A stretch of DNA of 64,000 nt. Source: an uncultured Parabacteroides sp. (GTDB lineage Bacteria > Bacteroidota > Bacteroidia > Bacteroidales > Tannerellaceae). The notes beneath the pieces were generated by a model that saw only the letters and a list, made by a program, of their open reading frames with translations, was not told where the DNA came from and did not search any database. The translations under genes and the position numbers were made by a program. This document shows, piece after piece, positions 50,302-58,588 of the stretch. The stretch lies in assembly GCA_949296075.1 (NCBI GenBank), contig CASFNG010000001.1, positions 62,001 to 126,000 on the forward strand. The letters run 5' to 3'. Position 1 is the first letter of the stretch. The number at the start of each line of letters is the position of its first letter.

Positions 50302-51591
50302 ATGAAAACGATCTGCTTTTATTTTCAGATACATCAGCCGTTCCGTTTGAAGAGGTATCGTTTTTTTGATATAGGAAACGATCACTACTACTATGATGAT
50401 TTCCAAAACGAGGAGATCATACACCGCATAGCGGAGCAATGTTATTTGCCGGCTAACCGGACTATCTTGGAGATGATCAAGACCAGTGGCGGAAAGTTTA
50501 AGGTCGCGTTCTCTATCTCCGGCGTAGCCTTGGAGCAAATGGAGATCTATACACCGGAAGTCATCGACAGCTTTAAGGAGCTGGCGGCGACGGGAAATGT
50601 GGAATTCTTGTCGGAAACCTACGCCCATTCTCTCTCTTCTTTAGGAGATCCGGATGAGTTTAAGCATCAGGTCAAGAAACAAGAGGATAAGATAAAGACC
50701 TTATTTGGCGTGAAACCGAAAGTGTTCCGTAATACGGAGCTGATCTATTCGGACGACATCTCGATGATGGTGGCTGAATTGGGCTATAAAGGGATGCTGA
50801 CAGAGGGCGCTAAGCATATCCTGGGCTGGAAGAGCCCGAACTATATGTACTCATCTTGTGTGGCTCCGCTGAACTTGTTGTTGAAGAATGATCGTTTTAG
50901 CGAGGATCTGTCGAGCCGCTTCAGTGATTATAGCTGGAATGAGTACCCGCTGACCGCTGACAAGTATATCTCTTGGATCGCCTCTACGCCGGAATCCGAG
51001 CAAATCATCAATCTATTCATGAACTATGAGGTGTTAGGTTCCTTGCATCCCGCTTCCACGGGCATTTTCGAGTTTTTCAAGGCCCTGCCTCGTTTCGCGG
51101 CGGAGAAGGGGATCAGTTTCTCCACCCCGTCCGAGATCTTCACGTTGATCAAGCCGATCGACTCCATCTCCGTGCCTTATCCTATCTCGTGGGTTGACGA
51201 GGAACGGGATTGCAGCTCGTGGTTAGGTAATGTATTGCAGCAGGAGGCTTTCCGAAAGATCAACGAGATAGGGGAGCGCGTACGCTTGTCGCAGACCCGC
51301 CGTATCCGTCAGGATTGGTATTACTTGCAGAGCAGTGACCACTTCTACTACATGAGCACGAAGCATATGGGGCAAGGTGGTTTTAGCCCTTATGACAATC
51401 CGTACGACGCGTTCAACAACTACATGAACGTTCTCTCGGATTTCATCGTCCGTGTACAAGCGGAGTTCCCGGAGAACATCGAGAACGAGGAGTTGAACTC
51501 ATTGCTCTCTACCATCAAGAACCAAGGCGAGGAGATCGAGAAATTGCAGAAGGAATTAGATAAGCTAAAGAAGAAAACCGCTAAGAAATAA
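50302..51591 (+). CDS. GH57 family glycosidase
   Basis: A 429-residue GH57 protein. CFYFQIHQPFRLKRYRFF has the GH57 HQP motif; the nucleophile region is in PKVFRNTELIYSDDISMMVAELG with Glu near 149, and the acid/base is expected within the DYSWNEYPLTADKYISWI region. The C-terminal 40 residues (EEIEKLQKELDKLKKKTAKK) form a coiled coil. It is annotated as an alpha-amylase or 4-alpha-glucanotransferase in relatives; the exact action on glycogen is uncertain. It ends the operon before a strong terminator. Confidence 0.88.
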   Translation: MKTICFYFQIHQPFRLKRYRFFDIGNDHYYYDDFQNEEIIHRIAEQCYLPANRTILEMIKTSGGKFKVAFSISGVALEQMEIYTPEVIDSFKELAATGNVEFLSETYAHSLSSLGDPDEFKHQVKKQEDKIKTLFGVKPKVFRNTELIYSDDISMMVAELGYKGMLTEGAKHILGWKSPNYMYSSCVAPLNLLLKNDRFSEDLSSRFSDYSWNEYPLTADKYISWIASTPESEQIINLFMNYEVLGSLHPASTGIFEFFKALPRFAAEKGISFSTPSEIFTLIKPIDSISVPYPISWVDEERDCSSWLGNVLQQEAFRKINEIGERVRLSQTRRIRQDWYYLQSSDHFYYMSTKHMGQGGFSPYDNPYDAFNNYMNVLSDFIVRVQAEFPENIENEELNSLLSTIKNQGEEIEKLQKELDKLKKKTAKK

Positions 51592-51638
51592 CGGTTTCCT
51601 TCTTATAGTTGATTGGACTTTTATTAATTGGAGGAATG

Positions 51639-51669
51639 ACGGGCTCATATCGAGCCCGTTATTTTTTTG
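51639..51669 (+). terminator. Terminator after the glycogen operon
   Basis: ACGGGCTC (51639-51646), five-base loop, GAGCCCGT (51652-51659), then TATTTTTTTG. 47 bases after the stop. Confidence 0.93.
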
Positions 51670-51697
51670 TCCGGACCAAAGGGATCCCCGAGATTTT

Positions 51698-52396
51698 TTA
51701 TTGATTCAGCACATGGATGGTATGGCAAGCCACCAATGCCGCCGTCTCCGTGCGCAACCGGCTTTTCCCTAAGGAGATAGGCTCGAACCCGTTCTGGAGG
51801 GCAAGCTCTATCTCTTCCGGACTGAAATCTCCTTCCGGCCCGATGAGGATCAAGGCGTTCTCACCCGCCCGATAGGTCTGTTTCAATAACGGCTTCTCGC
51901 CTTCCTCGCAATGGGCTATGAATTTCCGGCCATCGAAGGGGAGCTTGATAAACGTCTTGAAGTCCGTCATGCCATCTAACCCGGGAAGGGTGGCCTTTTG
52001 GGACTGTTTCATGGCGCTGACCAGTATCTTCTCAAGGCGGGCGGGCTTGATCTCCTTGCGCTCGGAGAAGCGGCAACTCAGGCAGGTGATCTGGTCGATC
52101 CCGATCTCGGTCGCTTTCTCGGCGAACCATTCCATCCGATCCATGTTCTTGGTGGGAGCCACCGCGATATGTAGCCGGAAATTCCATAGGGGAGGTTGCG
52201 CCCAGCTTTCTATGAGGCTCACCTCGCAATGCTTGGGATGTGCCCGCCGGATCGCGGCCCGGTGAAATGTCCCTTTGCCGTCCACCAATAAGATCTCGTC
52301 GCCCTCGCTGAGGCGAAGTACGCGTACGCAATGTGCCGCCTCTTCCTCGGGCAGCTCTAAACTCGTTTGAATATCCGGTGTGTAGAAAATTTGCAC
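51698..52396 (-). CDS. rsmE: 16S rRNA (uracil1498-N3)-methyltransferase RsmE
   Basis: A 232-residue SPOUT methyltransferase: HCVRVLRLSEGDEILLVDGKG in the N-terminal OB/PUA-like domain, ATEIGIDQITCL and SFSERKEIKPARLEKILVSAMKQS in the middle (first part here reads CRFSERKE), and the knot IGPEGDFSPEEIELALQNGFEPISLGKSRLRTETAAL near the end (quoted in parts). It methylates U1498 of 16S rRNA. Follows the nucleoside transporter by 34 bases on the same strand. Confidence 0.93.
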   Translation of the reverse strand: MQIFYTPDIQTSLELPEEEAAHCVRVLRLSEGDEILLVDGKGTFHRAAIRRAHPKHCEVSLIESWAQPPLWNFRLHIAVAPTKNMDRMEWFAEKATEIGIDQITCLSCRFSERKEIKPARLEKILVSAMKQSQKATLPGLDGMTDFKTFIKLPFDGRKFIAHCEEGEKPLLKQTYRAGENALILIGPEGDFSPEEIELALQNGFEPISLGKSRLRTETAALVACHTIHVLNQ

Positions 52397-52430
52397 GGCT
52401 GATTTGTCGTTTAAAGTGATTGATTCTGAT

Positions 52431-53747
52431 TTATCCGAGTATCATCCCCACAATGGCGGCCGACAGGACGGAGACCAACGCTCCCCCGATCATGGCCGGG
52501 ACGCCGAGACGGGTGATCACTCCTCGCTTCTCGGGCGCTAACACCCCCAATCCTCCCAGCAAGATCCCGATCGACGATATATTCGCGAATCCACATAAGA
52601 TATAGGTGGACATCATGATGGATTTATCGTAGAGGAACAGGCCCGCGTCTTTCCATTGCTGTAACTGGAAGTAGGCGACGAACTCGTTCAGGATCGTCTT
52701 TTGCCCTAACAAGGAGCCTACTAACATGATGTCTTCACCGGGTACCCCTACCAGCCACATGAATGGGGCGGTGACCACGCCGAGCATGAATTGGATAGTC
52801 AGCCCCTGCGCCTTGCCGTCGGTTACCTCCGCGATCCACGCGTTCAGCCCGGTGTAGCGCCCGATCAGCCCCTCGGTCACGTAATTCGCCAGCGCCACGA
52901 GCGAGATGAATACCAGCAGCATGGCGGCGATATTCGTCATCAGCTTGACACCGGTGACCGTCCCGGAGGCGATCGCGTCGAGTACCGTGGCGTTCTCTTT
53001 CCGTTCTTGGGAAGAGACGGCGCGGTCCACGGCCTTTTCCGTCTGCGGGCAGATCATCTTGGCGAGCACGATCGATCCGGGAACCGCCATGACGGAGGCG
53101 GAGAGCAGGTGGGTGGCGAAGTAGAGTTTTGCTGCGGGATCATCCCCGCCCAGCATGCCGATATAGGTGCCCATCACCGATCCGGCTATTGTCCCCATGC
53201 CCGCTACCATGACGAGGAACAGCTCGGAGCGGTTCATCGTAGGCAAGTAGTTCTTGATCAGCACGGGCGATTCCGTCATCCCCATGAAGATGTTGCCCGC
53301 CGACACCAACCCCTCGGCCCCGGATATGTTCATGAATTTGCGCAGTACCCACGCGATTCCGCCCACTACCTTCTGGATGATCCCCCAATGGTAGAAGATC
53401 GAGACAAGGGCGGAGAAGAAGATCACGATCGGGAGCGAATGGAGCAGGAAGCTGAAGCCCGACGCTTTCGAGGCGTATGGCCCGAGCAGGAACGAGAGGC
53501 CCGCCCCCGTGAAATCCATCAGCTTTACGAAGATCTTGCCGCATCCCTCAAGCAGGGCGCCGATGAAGGGGACATACAGGATGGCGAGCGCGAACAGGAT
53601 CTGCAATAGCAGGCCTCCTCCTACCAATCTCCAGTCGATCCGCTTGCGGTCGTAGCTCATGGCGTAGGCGATCCCTATCACCGTGGCGATACCGAGCAGC
53701 CCCCGCGAGAGCGAGACCAGCCCGAATCCCTCTTGTGCCCCGATCAT
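52431..53747 (-). CDS. CNT-family nucleoside transporter (NupC-like)
   Basis: A 438-residue membrane protein with about ten helices. The CNT repeats are seen in GAGLSFLLGPYASKASGFSFLLHSLPIVIFF, GNIFMGMTESPVLIKNYLPTMNRSELFLVMVAGMGTIAGSVMGTYIGML (quoted in parts) and LVGSLLGQKTILNEFVAY, which hold the nucleoside and ion residues. It imports nucleosides with Na+ or H+. Overlaps the BFN gene by four bases (ATGA), then RsmE. Confidence 0.92.
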   Translation of the reverse strand: MIGAQEGFGLVSLSRGLLGIATVIGIAYAMSYDRKRIDWRLVGGGLLLQILFALAILYVPFIGALLEGCGKIFVKLMDFTGAGLSFLLGPYASKASGFSFLLHSLPIVIFFSALVSIFYHWGIIQKVVGGIAWVLRKFMNISGAEGLVSAGNIFMGMTESPVLIKNYLPTMNRSELFLVMVAGMGTIAGSVMGTYIGMLGGDDPAAKLYFATHLLSASVMAVPGSIVLAKMICPQTEKAVDRAVSSQERKENATVLDAIASGTVTGVKLMTNIAAMLLVFISLVALANYVTEGLIGRYTGLNAWIAEVTDGKAQGLTIQFMLGVVTAPFMWLVGVPGEDIMLVGSLLGQKTILNEFVAYFQLQQWKDAGLFLYDKSIMMSTYILCGFANISSIGILLGGLGVLAPEKRGVITRLGVPAMIGGALVSVLSAAIVGMILG

Positions 53748-54385
53748 GGGTGGGAGCCTCCTTCCTCCTCGCGACGGCGCAGCTCATCCTTGTACATCTT
53801 GGCGAACTCGTAGTTTTCCTCGTTGATCGCCTCTTCCAGCCGGTCGTTGATCTCTTGGGTATCCAGCAGGCTCAGCCATTTCTTCAGGGTCGCCTCGTCC
53901 TTGATCTCCTCCGGCTCCATCGCCAGCAGGTCGTCATCAGGGGTTCGCTCGTCAGCGGGGACGGATACCGGCTCGTCGAGCACGACTCCGCATTCCTCCA
54001 CGATCTCTTCCGAGGTATAGATGTCGCAATGTACCCGGAGCGCTATCGCTATCGCGTCGGAAGTGCGGGAGTCTAAGGTGACGATCTCCTCCCCGTCCTT
54101 GAACCGCAGCTCGGAGTAGAACACGCCATCCTCGAACTTGTAGATATATACCTCTTTTAAGGAAATATGGAACGCGCGGGCGAAATTCGCGAACAGGTCG
54201 TGTGTAAGCGGGCGGGGGGGTGTGATATGTTCCAGCGCGATCGCGATGGACTGCGCCTCCGCTGTCCCTACGATGATCGGGATCCGTCGGAGCCCGTTTT
54301 CCTCCGCCAGTATCAGCGCATAGGCCCCGGATTGTATTTGGCTGTTCGCCAGCCCCTGGACCCTTAATTTGATTCTTGTACTCAC
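53744..54385 (-). CDS. Bifunctional nuclease (BFN/DUF151) with C-terminal UVR motif
   Basis: A 213-residue protein started here at GTG 54385. The N-terminal BFN domain (about 1-130) reads ALILAEENGLRRIPIIVGTAEAQSIAIALE and DSRTSDAIAIALRV (partly quoted), the C-terminus (about 165-205) is a UvrB/C-interacting UVR helix pair, LDTQEINDRLEEAINEENYEFA. A plant homologue has RNase/DNase activity; the bacterial role is unclear. The GTG start matches the family's RIKLRVQGL start and is 26 bases after the -7 box at 54418-54411; a longer frame to 54658 would run through that promoter and adds 91 unlike residues. Confidence 0.88.
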   Translation of the reverse strand: MSTRIKLRVQGLANSQIQSGAYALILAEENGLRRIPIIVGTAEAQSIAIALEHITPPRPLTHDLFANFARAFHISLKEVYIYKFEDGVFYSELRFKDGEEIVTLDSRTSDAIAIALRVHCDIYTSEEIVEECGVVLDEPVSVPADERTPDDDLLAMEPEEIKDEATLKKWLSLLDTQEINDRLEEAINEENYEFAKMYKDELRRREEEGGSHP

Positions 54386-54410
54386 AGGTATGTCTGATTT
54401 TAGTTCTATA

Positions 54411-54418
54411 CAAAAGTA
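54411..54418 (-). promoter_or_regulatory. -7 box of the BFN-nucleoside transporter-rsmE operon
   Basis: TACTTTTG on the minus strand, 26 bases before the GTG start. Confidence 0.65.
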
Positions 54419-54816
54419 ATATATTTTGGGGGAATCTTCATATTCATCCTTTTTTATGTGCGTGAATCCTCGGAAGAGGCTTCTTTTCCCAATTCTACTC
54501 AGATGGCGGATAGCCGTGAAAAACCTGGCGACGGATGCGAGAAATCCCGCTCTTCTTTTATGGAAAGCGTCCCGGTTTTTTCCGCGCGGTCTCTCGGGTT
54601 TGTGGCATGCGTTTTTTTTGAAAGAAAAAGGTGATCGTAACCTATTTATACCCAACAATGGTTACCTTGAGGTAAGTATCTGATGATTAGGTGCCTACTT
54701 GTGAGTGTGAAGGATTGTCCCTATTTTTACGTTATTAAGAGAACAGAGGGGCTTGGGGTGCCTATTGTCGTACTACCCGACACCTGCTGGTAAGATATAA
54801 TAGAAGAGTTTTGATT
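54419..54816. other. Intergenic stretch between BFN operon and PNPOx gene
   Basis: About 400 bases, no gene visible. Near the PNPOx gene a TATTTTTA (54722-54729) is a one-mismatch -7 box, and the leader after it carries a GGTG/CACC plus GTCG/CGAC hairpin (about 54757-54785). I could not match it to a known riboswitch. Confidence 0.35.
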
Positions 54817-55224
54817 ATGGAGGAAAAAGCATTTCAGTTCTTACAAGAACATAAGGAGGTGGCATTCGCTACCGTAGAACAGGGTAAGCCTAAGATACGG
54901 GTATTCCAGATCATGAGACAGGAAGGGCATACCCTGTATTTCGCGACCTCTCCGAAGAAGGAGGTGTATCGTCAGTTACAGGCAAACCCGAATGTTGAGC
55001 TGCTCGCGATGGAAGGCGACATATCTGTCCGGGTGGTGGGACGAGCCATGTTTGATGTCTCGGATGAGTTGGCTCGGGTGATATATGCGGAGAACCCTGT
55101 CTTGCCGCGTCTTTACGAGCGCTATACGGATTTGGTCTATTTCCGTTTATCTATCGCGGCGTTGGATTATTATGATTTGACGCCTACGCCTCCGCTCCTT
55201 GAGCACTATGCGTATGAGGTATAA
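54817..55224 (+). CDS. Pyridoxamine 5'-phosphate oxidase family protein
   Basis: A 135-residue split-barrel flavin-binding protein. VAFATVEQGKPKIRVFQIM, TLYFATSPKKEVYRQLQANPNVEL and VRVVGRAMF fit the small PNPOx-like family (sometimes annotated as NimA-like or general stress proteins). It lacks features of true PdxH and its substrate is unknown. ATG at 54817 is chosen over a TTG two codons upstream. Confidence 0.82.
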   Translation: MEEKAFQFLQEHKEVAFATVEQGKPKIRVFQIMRQEGHTLYFATSPKKEVYRQLQANPNVELLAMEGDISVRVVGRAMFDVSDELARVIYAENPVLPRLYERYTDLVYFRLSIAALDYYDLTPTPPLLEHYAYEV

Positions 55225-55304
55225 GGGGAATTTCAGGAGGTATGTCTCCTGTTTGGGGTCCTTACCAAGGGGGATATGTTTGCTTGTCAGGGGAGCTTTT
55301 AGGC

Positions 55305-55373
55305 AAAAAAAATGGCCATCCTCACGGACGACCAATCTTCATTGCTAACCTTAAATCTAATACCATGAAAAAC
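55305..55373 (-). ncRNA. Candidate small RNA with own promoter and terminator
   Basis: About 69 bases on the minus strand, bounded by a TATATTTG -7 box upstream and a rho-independent terminator at its 3' end. The terminator stem is GGTCGTCC, loop GTGA, GGATGGCC, whose two G-T(U) pairs form only in the minus-strand RNA, followed by eight T. Its first half is AU-rich and unstructured. No neighbouring gene needs a promoter here: the PNPOx gene ends at 55224 on the other strand and the DUF5106 gene ends at 55517 upstream. The layout recalls independently transcribed Bacteroidales RNAs such as the Bacteroidales-1 class, but I cannot say it is a member. Confidence 0.6.
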
Positions 55374-55379
55374 ACGATG

Positions 55380-55387
55380 CAAATATA
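55380..55387 (-). promoter_or_regulatory. -7 box of the candidate small RNA
   Basis: TATATTTG on the minus strand followed by GCA; the TSS would be about 55373. No clear -33 TTG. Confidence 0.6.
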
Positions 55388-55516
55388 GAGGATTTATGTT
55401 ATGTAACATAGTTATGCAATACAAAAATCGCTCTTGTTAGCATTATTTCAGAAATGAGCCATGAAGATAAAGGAGCGTTAACGATTTCCTCCTTCTGTCG
55501 CGTATTTGTTTACTTT

Positions 55517-56416
55517 TTAGGGCAATAGCTCCAAGTATCGTTCGATTTGGGAGAAGGTCGCGTTCTTCAGTCTCACCGTCTTCTCCCGGTCGAGCAGATA
55601 GATCGTGGGAGATGCCTGCAAGTCGTACATCTCGTTGTCCCGGATAAGCCCCTCCGGATCGTAGGCGTTGATCCAGCTGGTCGGGATATTTGCCTGGTAC
55701 CTGCCCCAGGCTTCCGTGTCCCTGTCCGGATAGAGCGCCAATAGCAGTAGTTCTCCTCGGCTGATCCGGTCGTTGATGACCGGCGAGGCCTTCATCCGTC
55801 GGATTGTCTCCGCGCAATCGACGCAATCCGGATCGTAGAAAAGGAGGAGCAGCCACTCCGCCTTTGTCTCGTACAAGGTCTCCTTTGTGCCGTTGGAGGT
55901 CTGGTAAGCGAAATCGGTGGCCGGGCTGCCTGTGCGGTTCCGCAAGGCCAGCTCCAAAAGCAGCCGGGGGCGTATCTTGGCGGTCTCGTCCAATGCGGGC
56001 GAATCGGAGAGGTAGGTCAATAACGAGATGTACAGCTCCTCGTCCCTCATGGGCGATCCCATGTCGTACAAGAGGCTTTCCAATATTTCCCCAGCCAAGG
56101 CTGTCAGTCCCGGCAGTTGTTCCGTCCGTTCGAGGGTGGATAGCAAGGCCTCCCCGCGTCGTTTGTCCGGGAGATTCCGCAGTGAGCCGAGATAGTCGTA
56201 CAAGATCCAGTCCATACGTTGAGGCTCCTCCAGCAATGTCGTGTCCTCGAAATCGAACAGGTCCCAGTAATGCTCCACTATCCATTCGGCGCTGTCCGCC
56301 GCGGAGGTGATCGTCGCGGGTATTTCCGGTAGTCGGGAAGCCCGATCCTCCTGTGCCGAGCCTGTGTGGAATCCCCCTACAAGCCCCAAAAGAACGAGGT
56401 ATCTCCAATAGTCCAT
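55517..56416 (-). CDS. DUF5106/thioredoxin-like secreted protein
   Basis: A 299-residue protein with a signal peptide (MDYWRYLVLLGLVGGFHTGSAQ), an N-terminal helical DUF5106 region (about 30-155) and a thioredoxin-like C-terminal domain (about 165-299). The CxxC is in FYDPDCVDCAETIRRMKASP, and YDLQASPTIYLLD holds the cis-Pro. Such proteins are periplasmic redox or folding factors in Bacteroidota. An upstream TATCTTCG -7-like box (56447-56440) is 24 bases before the start. Convergent with the PNPOx gene, with the small RNA between. Confidence 0.85.
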   Translation of the reverse strand: MDYWRYLVLLGLVGGFHTGSAQEDRASRLPEIPATITSAADSAEWIVEHYWDLFDFEDTTLLEEPQRMDWILYDYLGSLRNLPDKRRGEALLSTLERTEQLPGLTALAGEILESLLYDMGSPMRDEELYISLLTYLSDSPALDETAKIRPRLLLELALRNRTGSPATDFAYQTSNGTKETLYETKAEWLLLLFYDPDCVDCAETIRRMKASPVINDRISRGELLLLALYPDRDTEAWGRYQANIPTSWINAYDPEGLIRDNEMYDLQASPTIYLLDREKTVRLKNATFSQIERYLELLP

Positions 56417-56612
56417 AGCTTCGTCTGTTTTCTTTCCCGCGAAGATAATGCAGGTGCGTTATAACGCGCAAAATAGGAGATGGTTTTGTCACTGTTTGTT
56501 GGTCTCGTGTTGTTGGCGGGAGGCTTTTCACATGTACACGGATACGATGAGTGAGTATTTGGATTAAACCTCTATCTTCGCGGGGAGGGAACCGTAAAAA
56601 GCGGAGGAAGAG

Positions 56613-57509
56613 ATGGATTTTCGGTTAAAGGTGTTTCATAGCGTGGCATGTAACTTGAGTTTTACGAAGGCTTCGAGGGAGCTGTTCATCAGCCAGCCCG
56701 CCATCAGCAAGCATATCCATGAGCTGGAGGTGCGATATAAGACCCCTCTGTTCGAGCGATCGGGCAACCGGATCCGGCTGACAAGGGCGGGCGAGTTGCT
56801 TTTCTCGCATACGCAAAGCCTGCTGGTAGCCTATCGGCAATTGGATTTTGAGATGAACTTGCTGACAGACCATTTCAGTGGGGAACTGCGCTTGGGAGCG
56901 AGCACGACCATCGCGCAGTATGTCTTGCCTCCGGTCCTGGCCTCGTTCGTGAAGAAATTCCCGGAGATCAAGGTCTCCTTGCTGAATGGCAATAGCCGGG
57001 ACATCGAGGAGGCGCTGCGCGACGGGAAGATCTCCTTGGGATTGGTCGAGGGGCGCTCGCGGCAAAACACGATGCGTTATACCCCTTTCATGAAAGATGA
57101 GTTGGTATTGGTTACCCATACCGGCAGCAAATATGCCCGTCATGAGGAAATAAACATGGAGGAGTTTCTCTCGATTCCTTTAGTACTTCGCGAAAATGGT
57201 TCAGGAACTTTAGAGGTGTTGGAGGCGGCGTTGGCGGAGCATCACGTCAAGTTATCGCAACTCCATGTCTTGATGCAGTTAGGCAGCACGGAGAGTATCA
57301 AGTTGTTCTTGGAGAATGCGGATGCGTTGGGTATCGTCTCTATCCGATCCGTGACTCGCGAATTGATCTCCGGAAGGCTTAAGGTGATAGAACTGGATGG
57401 GTTTAAGGCGGAGCGGGAGTTCCTTTTCGTGGAGCCGCAGGGACAGCATGGCGGGATGGAGGAGAGCTTCATGCGCTATACCGCGCAATGTGGCTGGTCT
57501 ATAACTTGA
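56613..57509 (+). CDS. LysR-family transcriptional regulator
   Basis: A 298-residue LTTR. The winged helix-turn-helix is at about 1-60 (SLTKASRELFISQPAISKHIHELE-type sequence, here FTKASRELFISQPAISKHI), with the linker helix and a periplasmic-binding-like effector domain (about 90-298). It resembles the CysB/YeiE-like group and sits 89 bases before the YeiH gene on the same strand, a pairing also seen in E. coli (yeiE-yeiH), so control of that exporter is likely. The effector is unknown. Confidence 0.93.
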   Translation: MDFRLKVFHSVACNLSFTKASRELFISQPAISKHIHELEVRYKTPLFERSGNRIRLTRAGELLFSHTQSLLVAYRQLDFEMNLLTDHFSGELRLGASTTIAQYVLPPVLASFVKKFPEIKVSLLNGNSRDIEEALRDGKISLGLVEGRSRQNTMRYTPFMKDELVLVTHTGSKYARHEEINMEEFLSIPLVLRENGSGTLEVLEAALAEHHVKLSQLHVLMQLGSTESIKLFLENADALGIVSIRSVTRELISGRLKVIELDGFKAEREFLFVEPQGQHGGMEESFMRYTAQCGWSIT

Positions 57510-57598
57510 GGTTATATCCCATTCTCGATAATGATTGGCGAGATCGCGTGTTCCATCGTATTTTCGCGCCCAAGAAATAATTAAAAAGATTGTGAGCG

Positions 57599-58540
57599 AT
57601 GAATACGATTGAACAGTTGCTGGCGCGTTATAACAAGCCATTATTTTGCCTGCTATTCCTGATTTGCCTGATGCCCGTTACCTCTCCCGGGGCCGCCTTG
57701 TTCATGGGGCTGGCCTTCGCTTTGCTGGCGGGACAGCCTTTCCCGGGCTTCAGCAAGAAGACATCCAAGTACCTATTGCAGTTCTCCGTGGTCGGGCTGG
57801 GGTTCGGCATGAACCTGCATGAGTCGTTGCGCACGGGAAAAGAGGGGATGCTTTTCACCATCGTATCGGTGGCGGCCGTCCTCTCGTTAGGTATCTATAT
57901 AGGTAAGCGGCTCATGATGGACCGGAAGACCGCCTACCTGATCTCGGCGGGGACAGCCATTTGCGGGGGGAGCGCTATCGCCGCGGTAGCCCCGGTGGTG
58001 AAGGCCGACGATAATGAGATGTCGATGTCGTTAGGTACCATCTTTATCCTGAACGCGATCGCCCTCTTCGTGTTTCCCCCGATCGGGCATTGGCTCGGAA
58101 TGACGCAAGAACAGTTCGGGATGTGGGCGGCTATCGCGATCCACGACACCAGCTCGGTGGTCGGAGCGGGCGCGGCCTACGGGGAGCGGGCGCTTGAGAT
58201 CGCCACGATGGTGAAGCTCACCCGGGCGCTTTGGATCATCCCCATCACGGTGGTCACTATGTTTATATTCAAGCAAAAAGGGGCGAAGGTTCGTATCCCT
58301 TGGTTTATCCTCTTCTTTGTCTTGGCGATGGTGGCGAACACCTTCCTTCCCATCCCGGCGGTAGCCAGCTCGTCGGTGGTCTGGGCAGCCAAGAAGGGGC
58401 TTACGGTCACGCTCTTCCTGATCGGGGCGGGGTTGTCGCGCAAGGTAATCAAGCAGGTCGGTGTCCGGCCGATGGTGCAAGGCGTCCTCCTGTGGATCTT
58501 CATCGGGATAGTGAGCCTTGCCGCGATAATGCTAATCTAA
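57599..58540 (+). CDS. YeiH/UPF0324 putative sulfate exporter family membrane protein
   Basis: A 313-residue membrane protein with about nine helices. TAICGGSAIAAVAPVVKADDNE near residue 120 is the UPF0324 signature, and HDTSSVVGAGAAYGERALEIATMVKL lies near 182-207. The transport role is inferred for the family and not proven. It follows a LysR gene on the same strand. Confidence 0.9.
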   Translation: MNTIEQLLARYNKPLFCLLFLICLMPVTSPGAALFMGLAFALLAGQPFPGFSKKTSKYLLQFSVVGLGFGMNLHESLRTGKEGMLFTIVSVAAVLSLGIYIGKRLMMDRKTAYLISAGTAICGGSAIAAVAPVVKADDNEMSMSLGTIFILNAIALFVFPPIGHWLGMTQEQFGMWAAIAIHDTSSVVGAGAAYGERALEIATMVKLTRALWIIPITVVTMFIFKQKGAKVRIPWFILFFVLAMVANTFLPIPAVASSSVVWAAKKGLTVTLFLIGAGLSRKVIKQVGVRPMVQGVLLWIFIGIVSLAAIMLI

Positions 58541-58551
58541 TTGTTTTTTAT

Positions 58552-58559
58552 TACCTTTG
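58552..58559 (+). promoter_or_regulatory. -7 box of the PBP1A gene
   Basis: TACCTTTG followed by CC, 30 bases before the ATG. Confidence 0.7.
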
Positions 58560-58588
58560 CCACCAAATTTTTTGATAGAAAAACGAAG

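Noticed and set aside
54386-54658. N-terminal extension of the BFN protein
   Set aside because: The extension crosses a good -7 box (54418-54411) and does not resemble the family start; GTG 54385 gives the expected N-terminus.
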